Assembly (NCBI GenBank): GCA_017560945.1
Contig: JAFZDY010000041.1
Location: 1-49,216 of the forward strand
DNA length: 49,216 bases
Origin: Bacteroidaceae bacterium
GTDB lineage: Bacteria > Bacteroidota > Bacteroidia > Bacteroidales > Bacteroidaceae
Direction: 5' to 3'
Below the pieces are notes generated by a model. The model saw only the letters and a program-made list of their open reading frames with translations. It searched no databases and had not been told where the DNA came from. This document shows, one piece after another, positions 35,514-43,696 of this stretch (positions are counted from its first letter, which is position 1; each line of letters opens with the position of its first letter). The translations under genes and the position numbers were made by a program.

Positions 35514-35554
35514 TGCAAATGTAGCAAAATAACCTTAATATGCTTACATTTGCA
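35514..35554. promoter_or_regulatory. Mirrored divergent promoters of dxs and the GSCFA gene
   Basis: TGCAAATGTA (35514-35523) and TACATTTGCA (35545-35554) are exact inverted copies 21 bp apart. Each contains TACATTTG, a full match to the -7 box TAnnTTTG, pointing outward: minus toward dxs (start 35495), plus toward the GSCFA gene (start 35576). No good TTTG box is found 19-21 bp upstream of either. The 10-bp symmetry could also be a dimer binding site. Confidence 0.45.
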
Positions 35555-35575
35555 GGGATTTTTTCACTCATAACC

Positions 35576-36577
35576 ATGTATAATGACTTCATAACCCCCG
35601 TCAGCATCCCCAAAAGCAAGGTGGAAATAGCCATTGAGCACCCCTTGATGCTATTGGGGTCGTGCTTTGCGGAAAACATAGGCAAGAGGCTTGTAGAAAA
35701 CAAGTTTGTGTGTGATGTCAACCCCTTTGGCGTACTCTACAACCCCTTGAGTATTGCCCAAGCGGTGAGTCAGATGTTGGACGGACGCGTGTACGATGAG
35801 GATGCTGCCGAACTGATTGAGCACCAGGGACAATGGCATAGCTTGATGCACCATGGCTCCTTTTCCGATGCTTCGAAGGAAGAGTGTCTGGCGCGCATCA
35901 ACCAGCGATTGTCACAGGGGGCAGACGTGCTTGCAAAGGCGCGTGTGTTGCTCATCACCTTTGGCACTGCATACGTCTATCGCCACCTCGAGAAGGGTGT
36001 GGTGGTGGGCAATTGTCACAAGTTGTCCGAGCGCACTTTCAATCGTCAGCGCCTTACCCCTGAGGAGATAGTGAGGGAGTATGTCCCCCTCATTCAGCGC
36101 CTTGCAGAGGTGAATCCCGAGGTGCACATCCTCTTCACCGTCAGCCCTATACGTCACTTGCGCGATGGGCTTCATGCCAATCAGTTGAGCAAGGCCACCC
36201 TGCTATTGGCCATCGACGAACTATGCCGACTGATGCCCGAGCGGTGCAGTTATTTCCCCGCTTATGAAATCATGATGGACGAGTTGCGTGACTACCGTTT
36301 CTATGCCGATGACATGATGCATCCAACCCCCTTGGCCATAGAGCATATTTGGCGACGTTTCGCCGACATTTTTTTTCCCCTACCTACAAAAAAGTTTTTG
36401 CAGGCATGGGAAGAAATTCGCCAAGGCCTATCCCATCGACCCTTCAACCCCGAGGGGGAACAATATAAGCAGTTTTTAAGTCAAATAGAGTTAAGAATTC
36501 ATCGACTTAAAGAAAAATATCCGACCTTTGACGCCGAAAACGAATTACACCTATGCCGTACACGATTAAACAAATAG
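35576..36577 (+). CDS. GSCFA-domain protein, SGNH-hydrolase-like
   Basis: 333 residues from ATG 35576 (MYNDFITPV); a start at 35540 is in frame but would place the promoter box inside the gene. The family name motif GSCFAE lies at 28-33, with Ser29 as the likely nucleophile, and the C-terminal DDMMHPT stretch supplies the Asp-His pair of an SGNH/GDSL-type esterase. The physiological substrate of this family is not known to me. It overlaps the murF-alr fusion by 25 bp, so the two are cotranscribed and a cell-envelope role is plausible. An AT-rich repeat unit lies within it at 36368-36419 (IFFPLPTKKFLQ). Confidence 0.85.
   Translation: MYNDFITPVSIPKSKVEIAIEHPLMLLGSCFAENIGKRLVENKFVCDVNPFGVLYNPLSIAQAVSQMLDGRVYDEDAAELIEHQGQWHSLMHHGSFSDASKEECLARINQRLSQGADVLAKARVLLITFGTAYVYRHLEKGVVVGNCHKLSERTFNRQRLTPEEIVREYVPLIQRLAEVNPEVHILFTVSPIRHLRDGLHANQLSKATLLLAIDELCRLMPERCSYFPAYEIMMDELRDYRFYADDMMHPTPLAIEHIWRRFADIFFPLPTKKFLQAWEEIRQGLSHRPFNPEGEQYKQFLSQIELRIHRLKEKYPTFDAENELHLCRTRLNK
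36368..36419. repeat. AT-rich repeat units within the GSCFA gene
   Basis: ttttttttcccctacctaca then aaaaagtttttgcaggcatg and ggaagaaatt: a unit on each strand around an A/T centre. The right part lines up with ctgaaaaaaagttttttcag and gtaggggaaaaaatc at 23001-23035. The protein reads normally through it. Confidence 0.45.
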
Positions 36578-39018
36578 CCAAACAAGTACACGCAAAAGTA
36601 CAAGGCAATGAGAATCTGACAATTAACCGAATACTGACGGATAGCCGTTCGCTCTGCTTCCCCGAGGACTCACTCTTCTTTGCACTGAAGAGCAAACGCG
36701 GTGACGGACACCGCTACATCGACGAACTATATGCCCGTGGTGTGAGAGCCTTTGTGGTGAACCATCTGCCCGAAAATGCAGAGGAAATGGAGGGTGCCAC
36801 CTTCCTCATAACCGACAATACACGCAAGACTTTGCAGAAACTCGCCGAAGTGCATCGCAAGGAGTTTGACATCCCCATCATAGGCATCACTGGAAGCAAT
36901 GGAAAGACTGTGGTGAAGGAGTGGCTCTACCAGTTGTTGGGCGACTCGCGCCGTGTGACTCGCTCGCCACGTAGTTACAACTCGCAGATAGGTGTCCCCC
37001 TCTCAGTATGGATGCTGAACGAGCAGACGGAGGTGGGTATCTTCGAAGCAGGCATCTCGGAAATGAACGAAATGCCCGCCCTACAGAGCATCATACGTCC
37101 CACCATAGGAATTCTCACCAACATCGGTGGCGCGCATCAGGAGAACTTCTACTCCCTGCAAGAGAAGTGTATGGAGAAACTCACCCTCTTCAAGGATTGC
37201 GATGTCATCATTTACAATGGCGACAATCGTCTGTTGTGCGAGGGTGTGGCCAAGTCGATGCTGACGGCCAAGGAGATAGCATGGTCAACCGAAGACGACG
37301 AGAAACCCCTCTACATCTCCTCCATTACCAAGGACGACACAGGCACTTGCGTATGCTATCGATACATTGGCTTCGAGGGCGAATATCGCATCCCCTACAT
37401 CGACGATGCCTCCATTGAAAATTCGCTCAACAGCTTGGGTGCTTGCCTCTACCTGATGATGAGCCCCGAGGAGATTGCCCAACGGATGCCCCTGCTCGAA
37501 CCTGTGGCCATGCGCCTCGAGGTGAAGGAGGGAAGACACGGATGCACCATCATCAACGACACTTACAATAGCGACTTGGCCTCGTTGGACATAGCCCTCG
37601 ATTTCATGGCTCGTCGACCCGATCGCAAGGGACGTCGTCGCACACTCATCCTTTCGGACATCCTGCAAACGGGCCAAACGGCCAAGTTCCTCTATCGCCG
37701 TGTGGCACAACTGGTGGAGAGCCGAGGTATTGACAAAATCATCGGTGTGGGTGAGGATATATCTGCCTCTGCCGAATTCTTTACCATGGAGAAACACTTC
37801 TTCCCCTCTACCGAATCGTTACTTGCCTCGGAGGAATTTACCTCCCTGCGCAACGAATTGATATTGGTAAAAGGTGCGCGTCGTTTTCACTTCGATACAG
37901 TGACTGAGCAATTGGAACTGAAGGTGCACGAAACCATCCTTGAGATTGACCTCAACGCCTTGGTGGCGAACTATAACTACTATCGAAGTCTGCTTCACTC
38001 CGACACCAAGATGGTGTGTATGGTAAAGGCATCAGCCTATGGCGCAGGATCTTACGAGATAGCAAAGACTTTGCAAGACCATCAAGTCGATTACCTTGCC
38101 GTTGCCGTTGCCGACGAGGGAGTAGAACTTCGCAAAGCAGGAATCACTTGCCCCATCCTCATCATGAATCCTGAACTTACGGCCTTCAAGACCATGTTTG
38201 ACTACCGCTTGGAGCCAGAGGTGTATAGTTTCAACTTGCTTACCGAATTGGTGAAAGCCGCTGAGAAGGAGGGAGTGACCAACTATCCTATCCATGTCAA
38301 GATTGATACAGGTATGCACCGCCTTGGTTTCTTACCTGAGGAGATGACACGCTTGGTTAACCGCCTTTGCGAACAATCGTCCGTAGTACCTCGTTCAGTA
38401 TTCTCGCACTTTGTCGGAAGCGATAGTGACGGATTTGACACCTTCAGCCAACGTCAACTCGACCTCTTCCAACAAGCAGCCGCCACGTTGCAAGCAGCCT
38501 TCCCGCACAAGATTTTGCGTCACATATGCAACTCTGCTGGCATTGAACGCTTCCCTGAAGCACAGATGGAGATGGTGCGCCTCGGCTTAGGCCTCTATGG
38601 AGTAAGTCCTATTGATAACCACATCATGCACAACGTGAGTACGCTGAAAACCACCATCTTGCAAATACACGATGTGCCAACCGACGAAACGGTGGGATAT
38701 AGCCGCCGAGGATTGCTCAATCGTCCTTCGCGCATTGCCTCCCTCCCCATAGGGTATGCCGATGGCCTTAACCGTCGACTGGGCAATGGACGCGCCTATT
38801 GTCTGGTAAACGGACAACGTGCCCCTTACGTAGGCAACATCTGCATGGATGTGTGCATGATTGATGTCACGGATATTGATTGTCACGAGGGTGACACGGC
38901 CGTCATCTTCGGAGACGGATTGCCTGTGACGGTGTTGAGTGATGTATTGGAGACTATCCCCTATGAAATTCTCACCAGTGTAAGCAATCGTGTGAAGCGC
39001 ATTTATTTCCAAGATTAA
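36553..39018 (+). CDS. murF-alr: MurF-alanine racemase fusion (bifunctional)
   Basis: One 821-residue polypeptide joins two peptidoglycan steps. Residues 1-450 are UDP-MurNAc-tripeptide:D-Ala-D-Ala ligase, with the ATP loop GITGSNGKT (111-119) and NDTYNS in the C-terminal domain. Residues 457-821 are alanine racemase, with the PLP lysine Lys492 in MVKASAYGAG, catalytic Tyr716 in VGYSRRG, PIGYADG and VGNICMDVCMIDVTD. Both halves look catalytically complete. The fusion supplies L-to-D-Ala conversion and use of D-Ala-D-Ala in one cytoplasmic protein; this arrangement is typical of Bacteroidetes. The start overlaps the end of the GSCFA gene by 25 bp. Confidence 0.96.
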   Translation: MPYTIKQIAKQVHAKVQGNENLTINRILTDSRSLCFPEDSLFFALKSKRGDGHRYIDELYARGVRAFVVNHLPENAEEMEGATFLITDNTRKTLQKLAEVHRKEFDIPIIGITGSNGKTVVKEWLYQLLGDSRRVTRSPRSYNSQIGVPLSVWMLNEQTEVGIFEAGISEMNEMPALQSIIRPTIGILTNIGGAHQENFYSLQEKCMEKLTLFKDCDVIIYNGDNRLLCEGVAKSMLTAKEIAWSTEDDEKPLYISSITKDDTGTCVCYRYIGFEGEYRIPYIDDASIENSLNSLGACLYLMMSPEEIAQRMPLLEPVAMRLEVKEGRHGCTIINDTYNSDLASLDIALDFMARRPDRKGRRRTLILSDILQTGQTAKFLYRRVAQLVESRGIDKIIGVGEDISASAEFFTMEKHFFPSTESLLASEEFTSLRNELILVKGARRFHFDTVTEQLELKVHETILEIDLNALVANYNYYRSLLHSDTKMVCMVKASAYGAGSYEIAKTLQDHQVDYLAVAVADEGVELRKAGITCPILIMNPELTAFKTMFDYRLEPEVYSFNLLTELVKAAEKEGVTNYPIHVKIDTGMHRLGFLPEEMTRLVNRLCEQSSVVPRSVFSHFVGSDSDGFDTFSQRQLDLFQQAAATLQAAFPHKILRHICNSAGIERFPEAQMEMVRLGLGLYGVSPIDNHIMHNVSTLKTTILQIHDVPTDETVGYSRRGLLNRPSRIASLPIGYADGLNRRLGNGRAYCLVNGQRAPYVGNICMDVCMIDVTDIDCHEGDTAVIFGDGLPVTVLSDVLETIPYEILTSVSNRVKRIYFQD

Positions 39019-39052
39019 GAGGAATACACTCTCCCTTATACTCTTTGCGAGA

Positions 39053-40204
39053 ATGGGAATGCAAATAGGAAAACACTATATGCACAAAACGAATGAACCA
39101 CACACTTCACTTTCCTCCCTCGAGGGGCGATTGCGAATGGGTACATCCATCGCGAAAATTGGGCGATGGAGGGAAGGCAAGAGGTGGGTCTTTCTTCTTC
39201 CACTTCTACTTTGCCTGTTTCCCCTCTCTGCGTCATCCGACACACTACGAGTGATGTGGTATAATGTGGAAAATCTTTTTGATTGTTATGATGAGGAAGG
39301 AAAGAACGATGAAGAGTTCCTTCCCGACGGAGAAAACAAGTGGACACCCTACCGATACTATCAAAAACTACGTGCCATAGCACAAGTGGTTGCCGCCGTG
39401 GGCGACCAGCAATTGCCCGACATCATAGGGTTGTGCGAGGTGGAAAGCGATTCGGTATTGACTGACCTTACCCGACGACGTTCACCCTTGCGTACGGCTG
39501 GATATCAATACATTGTCACCCATTCACCGGATGAACGTGGAGTGAACGTGGCTTTACTCTATCTTCCTGGTCGTTTTCGTCCGTTATCCCAACAAAGTAT
39601 AGTGGTACATAATGACCGCCCTACGCGTGATATATTGTATGTCAAGGGATTGGTGTCTCCCACCGATACACTTGACCTCTTCCTTTGTCACTTGCCCTCG
39701 CGTCGAGGTGGAGCGCGTCAAAGTCAGCCTTCCCGTTTGCAAGCCGCACAAGTGTTGCGTCAAGCCATCGATTCGGTGAGGGATGTGCGTCCACAAGCCC
39801 GTATTTTGGTGATGGGAGATTTCAACGACGCCCTTGTTCACACTCGTGTAGGTGATGTGTTGGGTGTGGTTGCTTCACCCAGTGCTTCGAGCGACCTTGC
39901 CCATGGCCTTGTCTCCCTTACCGCAAACAAACTCCCTGGCACATATGCTTACCAGGGAAAGTGGGAAGTGATAGATCACTTTCTTGTAAGTCCTTCTCTT
40001 CTACAATCCTCTGGTCATCAATTCTATACCTCACCTGAACTCACCCGTGTAGCAGCTCTTCCTTTTCTGCTTACCAGGGACGAGAAATATGGAATTGACA
40101 TACCCTTGCGCACCTATATAGGTCCTCGTTATCTTGGAGGATTCAGCGATCACCTTCCCTTGGTGGTGGACTTTGTGAGGGTTATTGCCAACCCTCCTCG
40201 CTGA
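39053..40204 (+). CDS. Secreted endonuclease/exonuclease/phosphatase-family protein
   Basis: A metal-dependent phosphoesterase of the EEP fold, exported. Core residues are visible: Asn71 in YNVENLFD, Glu129 in LCEVES, DERGVNVALLY, GDFNDA (Asp256, Asn258) and the terminal SDHLP. The signal peptide core WVFLLPLLLCLFPLSA lies at 45-60. Residues about 20-47 are translated GC-rich repeat (39110-39195), so the start is uncertain: ATG 39053 gives 383 residues with a very long n-region, ATG 39137 gives 355 and a better-shaped signal. Substrate (nucleic acid, phospholipid or other phosphodiester) cannot be told. The 3' end overlaps the RNase R stop tail-to-tail by 23 bp. Confidence 0.88.
   Translation: MGMQIGKHYMHKTNEPHTSLSSLEGRLRMGTSIAKIGRWREGKRWVFLLPLLLCLFPLSASSDTLRVMWYNVENLFDCYDEEGKNDEEFLPDGENKWTPYRYYQKLRAIAQVVAAVGDQQLPDIIGLCEVESDSVLTDLTRRRSPLRTAGYQYIVTHSPDERGVNVALLYLPGRFRPLSQQSIVVHNDRPTRDILYVKGLVSPTDTLDLFLCHLPSRRGGARQSQPSRLQAAQVLRQAIDSVRDVRPQARILVMGDFNDALVHTRVGDVLGVVASPSASSDLAHGLVSLTANKLPGTYAYQGKWEVIDHFLVSPSLLQSSGHQFYTSPELTRVAALPFLLTRDEKYGIDIPLRTYIGPRYLGGFSDHLPLVVDFVRVIANPPR
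39110..39195. repeat. GC-rich palindromic module encoding the N-terminus of the EEP protein
   Basis: tttcctccctcgaggggcga, then tccatcgcgaaaattgggcgatgga (39148-39172; a TCCATCGC...GCGATGGA stem), then gggaaggcaagaggtgggtc and tttcttc. It ends with the same GGTGGGTCTTT tail as the copies at 11229 and 17580 and encodes GKRWVF in the same reading frame as GKGWVF of the peptidase. Confidence 0.75.
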
Positions 40205-42497
40205 AGTCAGGCTCTTCGCCTCGCAATGGCCTATTCTTTCCGCGTGGCCCATAGGAGCGAGCATTTTCGTCAACGAGGGCAAAATTCAGTTGCTTTTTCT
40301 CCAAGTTTGCACTGGCAACGCGTATCTTCATTTTATCACCCAAGCTGATGCGTTGGCGGGTGCGACGTCCTACAAGGCAATAGTTGCGTTCGTCGAACTC
40401 GTAGTAGTCATCGCCCAAGTCGCGCATAGGCACCATACCTTCGCACTTGTTTTCCTCAATTTCTACGTAGAGTCCCCAATCGGTCACTCCGCTTACCACT
40501 CCGTCGAATACGCGACCGATGTGTTCGCTCATAAATTCTACCTGCTTGTATTTGATGCTACTTCGCTCGGCACTGGCGGCCAATTGCTCCATAGCCGATG
40601 AGTGTTCGCACATCTCCTCGTACTTGGCTTGTTGTACGGTGCGTCCACCATCGAGATAGCGGGTGAGCAAACGGTGTACCATCATATCAGGATAGCGACG
40701 GATGGGAGAGGTGAAGTGAGTATAGTAGTCAAAGGCCAATCCATAGTGTCCAATGTTGTGGGTACTATATTTTGCCTTTTGCATTGTCTTCAACGAGATG
40801 GTTTCGATGAGGTTTTGTTCGGCCTTTCCGTGTATCTCGGACAACAGTTTGTTGATGCCCTTGCTCACATCAGTTTTTGTACCGTTTCCACCACGTAATT
40901 TATAGCCAAATCTGGCAATAAATTGTCTCAGGTTATCTAATTTTTCGGGGTCGGGTAAGTCGTGTATTCGATAGGGGAATACCTTTGCTTTCTTGTTCTT
41001 TGGCACACGTCCTATGTCTTCGGCCACAGTGCGGTTGGCCAATAGCATGAACTCCTCGATGAGTTTGTTGGCCTCCTTCGATTCCTTGAAATATACGCCC
41101 AAGGGCTTACCTTTCTCGTCGATGTGGAAACGTACCTCCACACGTTCGAAGTTGATGGCTCCTGCGGCAAAGCGTCTTTCGGTCAGGCATTGGGCCAGAC
41201 GATTGAGGGTAAGGATGGCATCTTTGAAAGACGCATCCTCCCCCTTCTTCTCCGCAAGGGAGGGACGTAAGATGTTGGAGTCCGAGGCTTTTATTCCTTC
41301 TTCCTGGGGAAGGTTAGGATGAGGTCCCCCTTCTATAATCTCCTGCGCCTCCTCGTAAGTGAAGCGGCGTTGGCTACGGATGATGGTGTGTACTATGCGG
41401 TAGTTCTTCACTTCTGCACGGTCGTTGAGGTGGAAGATGACCGAGTACGCCAATTTGTCCTCATCGGGGCGGAGCGAGCATAGCTGGTTGCAGAGCCGTT
41501 CGGGCAACATGGGGATGGTACGGTCTACCAAGTACACTGAAGTGGCTCGTCGATAGGCTTCTTTGTCTATGATTCCCCCCTCGGGTACGTAGTGGGTCAC
41601 GTCGGCAATGTGTACTCCCACTTCCCACAATCCCTCTTTCAAGGGGCGTATGCTCAGCGCATCGTCAAAGTCTTTGGCATCAGCAGGGTCGATGGTGAAG
41701 GTTGTCACTCCGCGGAAGTCTTCGCGTCGGGCCACTTCTTGTGGATGAATCTCATCGGGAATCATATCGGCTGCCCGCTCTACGGCCTCGGGATACTTGT
41801 AGGGCAAACCATATTCGGCAAGGATAGCATGCATCTCGGCATTGTTCTCACCCGTACGTCCTAAGATGTCTATGACCTGTCCCACGGGGTTGTGAGAGTC
41901 CTCGGGCCAATCCACAATCTTCACTACGGCCTTGTCGCCATCTTTTCCATTCTTCAGTTTGCTTTTGGGGATAAATATGTCGTTGGCCAGGGCGCGTGTC
42001 TCGGTCAACAGGAAGGCATAGTTCTTTTCCACGCGCAAGGTACCCACAAAGGTGTCGTTTACACGTTCGATGATTTCTATTACTTCACCTTCCTTGCCTT
42101 GCCCACGTCGTTTGGCAAAGAGGGCTACCTTCACACGGTCACCATCCAATGCATGTTTTGAGTTGCGTTCGGCAATGCCCACTGGTTCGCTTCCATCGTC
42201 GGGTATGAAGGAGTTTCGTCCACTGGGCTTGCGTTGGAAGGTTCCCTCCAATGTTTGTCCGAAACTACAAAGTTTGTATCGTCCGCGCTCTACTTCGCGG
42301 ATGTATTCGTCGAGTACCAGGTCGGACAATACGTCCAAGCAGAGCATCTTCAGCGGATGTGTCTTCAGATAAAGGTCGGCAAATATCCGTTTGGTGGTAA
42401 ATTCCCACTCAGGATTTTGTTGGAAGAGCTCTATCAGTTGCTCCACCATAGCTTTTCTGTTGAGGCGTTTGCCTACTTTTTTCTCGTTCTTTCCCAT
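40182..42497 (-). CDS. rnr: Ribonuclease R with an in-frame repeat insertion
   Basis: 3'-to-5' exoribonuclease that degrades structured RNA. 771 residues: N-terminal winged-helix region, cold-shock domains (about 85-230), RNB catalytic domain from about 255, and an S1 domain (about 660-740) with a basic tail. The RNB metal site is intact: Asp270, Asp276, Asp278 and Asp279 in TIDPADAKDFDDA. Residues about 390-422 (GPHPNLPQEEGI through LRPSLAEKKGED) interrupt EEAQEIIE...AILTLNRLAQ, where family members have only a few residues; the inserted DNA (41226-41332) is two copies of the GC-rich module. The rest is uninterrupted, so the enzyme is probably active. Its 3' end overlaps the EEP gene. Confidence 0.95.
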   Translation of the reverse strand: MGKNEKKVGKRLNRKAMVEQLIELFQQNPEWEFTTKRIFADLYLKTHPLKMLCLDVLSDLVLDEYIREVERGRYKLCSFGQTLEGTFQRKPSGRNSFIPDDGSEPVGIAERNSKHALDGDRVKVALFAKRRGQGKEGEVIEIIERVNDTFVGTLRVEKNYAFLLTETRALANDIFIPKSKLKNGKDGDKAVVKIVDWPEDSHNPVGQVIDILGRTGENNAEMHAILAEYGLPYKYPEAVERAADMIPDEIHPQEVARREDFRGVTTFTIDPADAKDFDDALSIRPLKEGLWEVGVHIADVTHYVPEGGIIDKEAYRRATSVYLVDRTIPMLPERLCNQLCSLRPDEDKLAYSVIFHLNDRAEVKNYRIVHTIIRSQRRFTYEEAQEIIEGGPHPNLPQEEGIKASDSNILRPSLAEKKGEDASFKDAILTLNRLAQCLTERRFAAGAINFERVEVRFHIDEKGKPLGVYFKESKEANKLIEEFMLLANRTVAEDIGRVPKNKKAKVFPYRIHDLPDPEKLDNLRQFIARFGYKLRGGNGTKTDVSKGINKLLSEIHGKAEQNLIETISLKTMQKAKYSTHNIGHYGLAFDYYTHFTSPIRRYPDMMVHRLLTRYLDGGRTVQQAKYEEMCEHSSAMEQLAASAERSSIKYKQVEFMSEHIGRVFDGVVSGVTDWGLYVEIEENKCEGMVPMRDLGDDYYEFDERNYCLVGRRTRQRISLGDKMKIRVASANLEKKQLNFALVDENARSYGPRGKNRPLRGEEPDFSEEGWQ
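41226..41332. repeat. Two GC-rich palindromic modules inserted in frame in rnr
   Basis: Plus strand: cctcccccttcttctccgca then agggaggga (first stem), a 26-bp linker, then ccttcttcctggggaaggtt and aggatgaggtccccc (second stem plus tail). On the coding strand the second begins ggacctcatcctaaccttcc, the reverse of the GGGTGGGTC-type tail. The insertion keeps frame and adds about 33 residues. Confidence 0.78.
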
Positions 42498-42576
42498 AAT
42501 TTTTGTCTGTTTGGTAGAAAGGGGTGCTCGTTTCGTCGAACAAAGAAAACAAAATATTCGCTTGCTTGGTTGTTTT

Positions 42577-42608
42577 TTTGACAGATATTTATAAAAATTG
42601 TATCTTCG
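42577..42608 (+). promoter_or_regulatory. Promoter of the epimerase-PAP2 pair
   Basis: TTTG (42577-42580), a 20-bp spacer and TATCTTCG (42601-42608), seven of eight matches to TAnnTTTG. Predicted start near 42615, 38 nt before the ATG at 42653. This is the best-formed two-box promoter in the window. Confidence 0.6.
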
Positions 42609-42652
42609 CGGCCGAAAATAGCGATGAGTAACTCAAAAAGACTTAAAACTTC

Positions 42653-43696
42653 ATGAAGATATTAGTTACCGGAGCCAGTGGCTTCATTGGTAGTTTTCTG
42701 TGCGAGGAAGGACTTGCGCAGGGATGTGAAGTGTGGGCTGGCGTGCGTCGTACGAGTAGCCGTCGCTACTTGCAGGATGAACGGTTGCACTTTGCCGAAC
42801 TGGACTTCGCCCATCCTGAGCGGTTGGCCGAGCAACTGTCCCATCACCAACAGGCACATGGCGGGTGGGATGTTGTCATCCATTGTGCCGGTGTCACCAA
42901 GTGTCCGCGTGAGGAAGATTTTGAACGAAATAACCACCTCTATACCCGCCACCTGGTAGAGGGGCTGATGCAGGCAGGTATCACGCCCCGCCAATTTGTA
43001 TATCTCAGTTCGCTCAGCATTTTTGGTCCTGTTCGCGAAGAGGTGGTGCATAGGGAGTTCCCTCGTGGCTTCGATTGTCAATATGCTCCCATTACCGAAC
43101 ACGATACTCCTTGTCCCAATACGGCTTATGGTCGTAGCAAACTCCATGCCGAACAGTATTTGCAGGGTTTAGGCGACCGGTTGCCTACCGTCATCTTCCG
43201 TCCCACCGGTGTGTATGGCCCTCGCGAGAAGGACTATTTCCTCATGGCCAAGAGCATCAGGGGACACGTTGACTTTTCCGTAGGATATCGCCGACAGGAG
43301 ATTACTTTCATCTACGTGAAGGACTTGGTTTCGGCCATCTATTCAGCCATTCGGCAGGGGACAGTCCATCGCGCATATTTTGTGAGCGATGGAGGCATCT
43401 ATGAGAGCCGCACATTCAGTGACCTCATCCAACGCGAGTTGGGTATTTCGTGGGTGTTGCGCATCAAGAGTCCCCTGTGGGTACTTAGGCTTATCTCCTA
43501 TGTGGCAGGGTGGTGTGCGTCGGTCGTTGGCAAAACGTGTACTTTGAACAAAGATAAATTTCAAATAATGAAGCAACGCAATTGGCAATGCGACATCACC
43601 CCCTTGAAGGAGGAACTTGGGTGGACTCCCCAATACGACTTGGAGCGTGGTGTCAAGGAGACCGTTGCGTGGTATAAACAAGAAAAATGGCTTTAA
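42653..43696 (+). CDS. NAD(P)-dependent epimerase/dehydratase-family protein (extended SDR)
   Basis: 347 residues with the extended short-chain dehydrogenase fold: nucleotide-binding GASGFIG (7-13), HCAGVTK, active-site Ser119/Ser120 and Tyr159-x3-Lys163 in AYGRSK. It overlaps the start of the PAP2-family gene by 10 bp, so the two are translationally linked. A hydrophobic stretch near 275-300 (SPLWVLRLISYVAGWCASVV) could associate with the membrane, unusual for a sugar epimerase and in keeping with a lipid substrate. Sphingolipid-making bacteria use an enzyme of this broad family as a ceramide-pathway reductase (CerR in Caulobacter); that role here is inference. A nucleotide-sugar enzyme remains possible. 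Confidence 0.85.
   Translation: MKILVTGASGFIGSFLCEEGLAQGCEVWAGVRRTSSRRYLQDERLHFAELDFAHPERLAEQLSHHQQAHGGWDVVIHCAGVTKCPREEDFERNNHLYTRHLVEGLMQAGITPRQFVYLSSLSIFGPVREEVVHREFPRGFDCQYAPITEHDTPCPNTAYGRSKLHAEQYLQGLGDRLPTVIFRPTGVYGPREKDYFLMAKSIRGHVDFSVGYRRQEITFIYVKDLVSAIYSAIRQGTVHRAYFVSDGGIYESRTFSDLIQRELGISWVLRIKSPLWVLRLISYVAGWCASVVGKTCTLNKDKFQIMKQRNWQCDITPLKEELGWTPQYDLERGVKETVAWYKQEKWL

Noticed and set aside
35540-35575. Upstream ATG for the GSCFA gene
   Set aside because: A full-match -7 box lies at 35545-35552, inside that extension, and the family normally begins near the shorter start.
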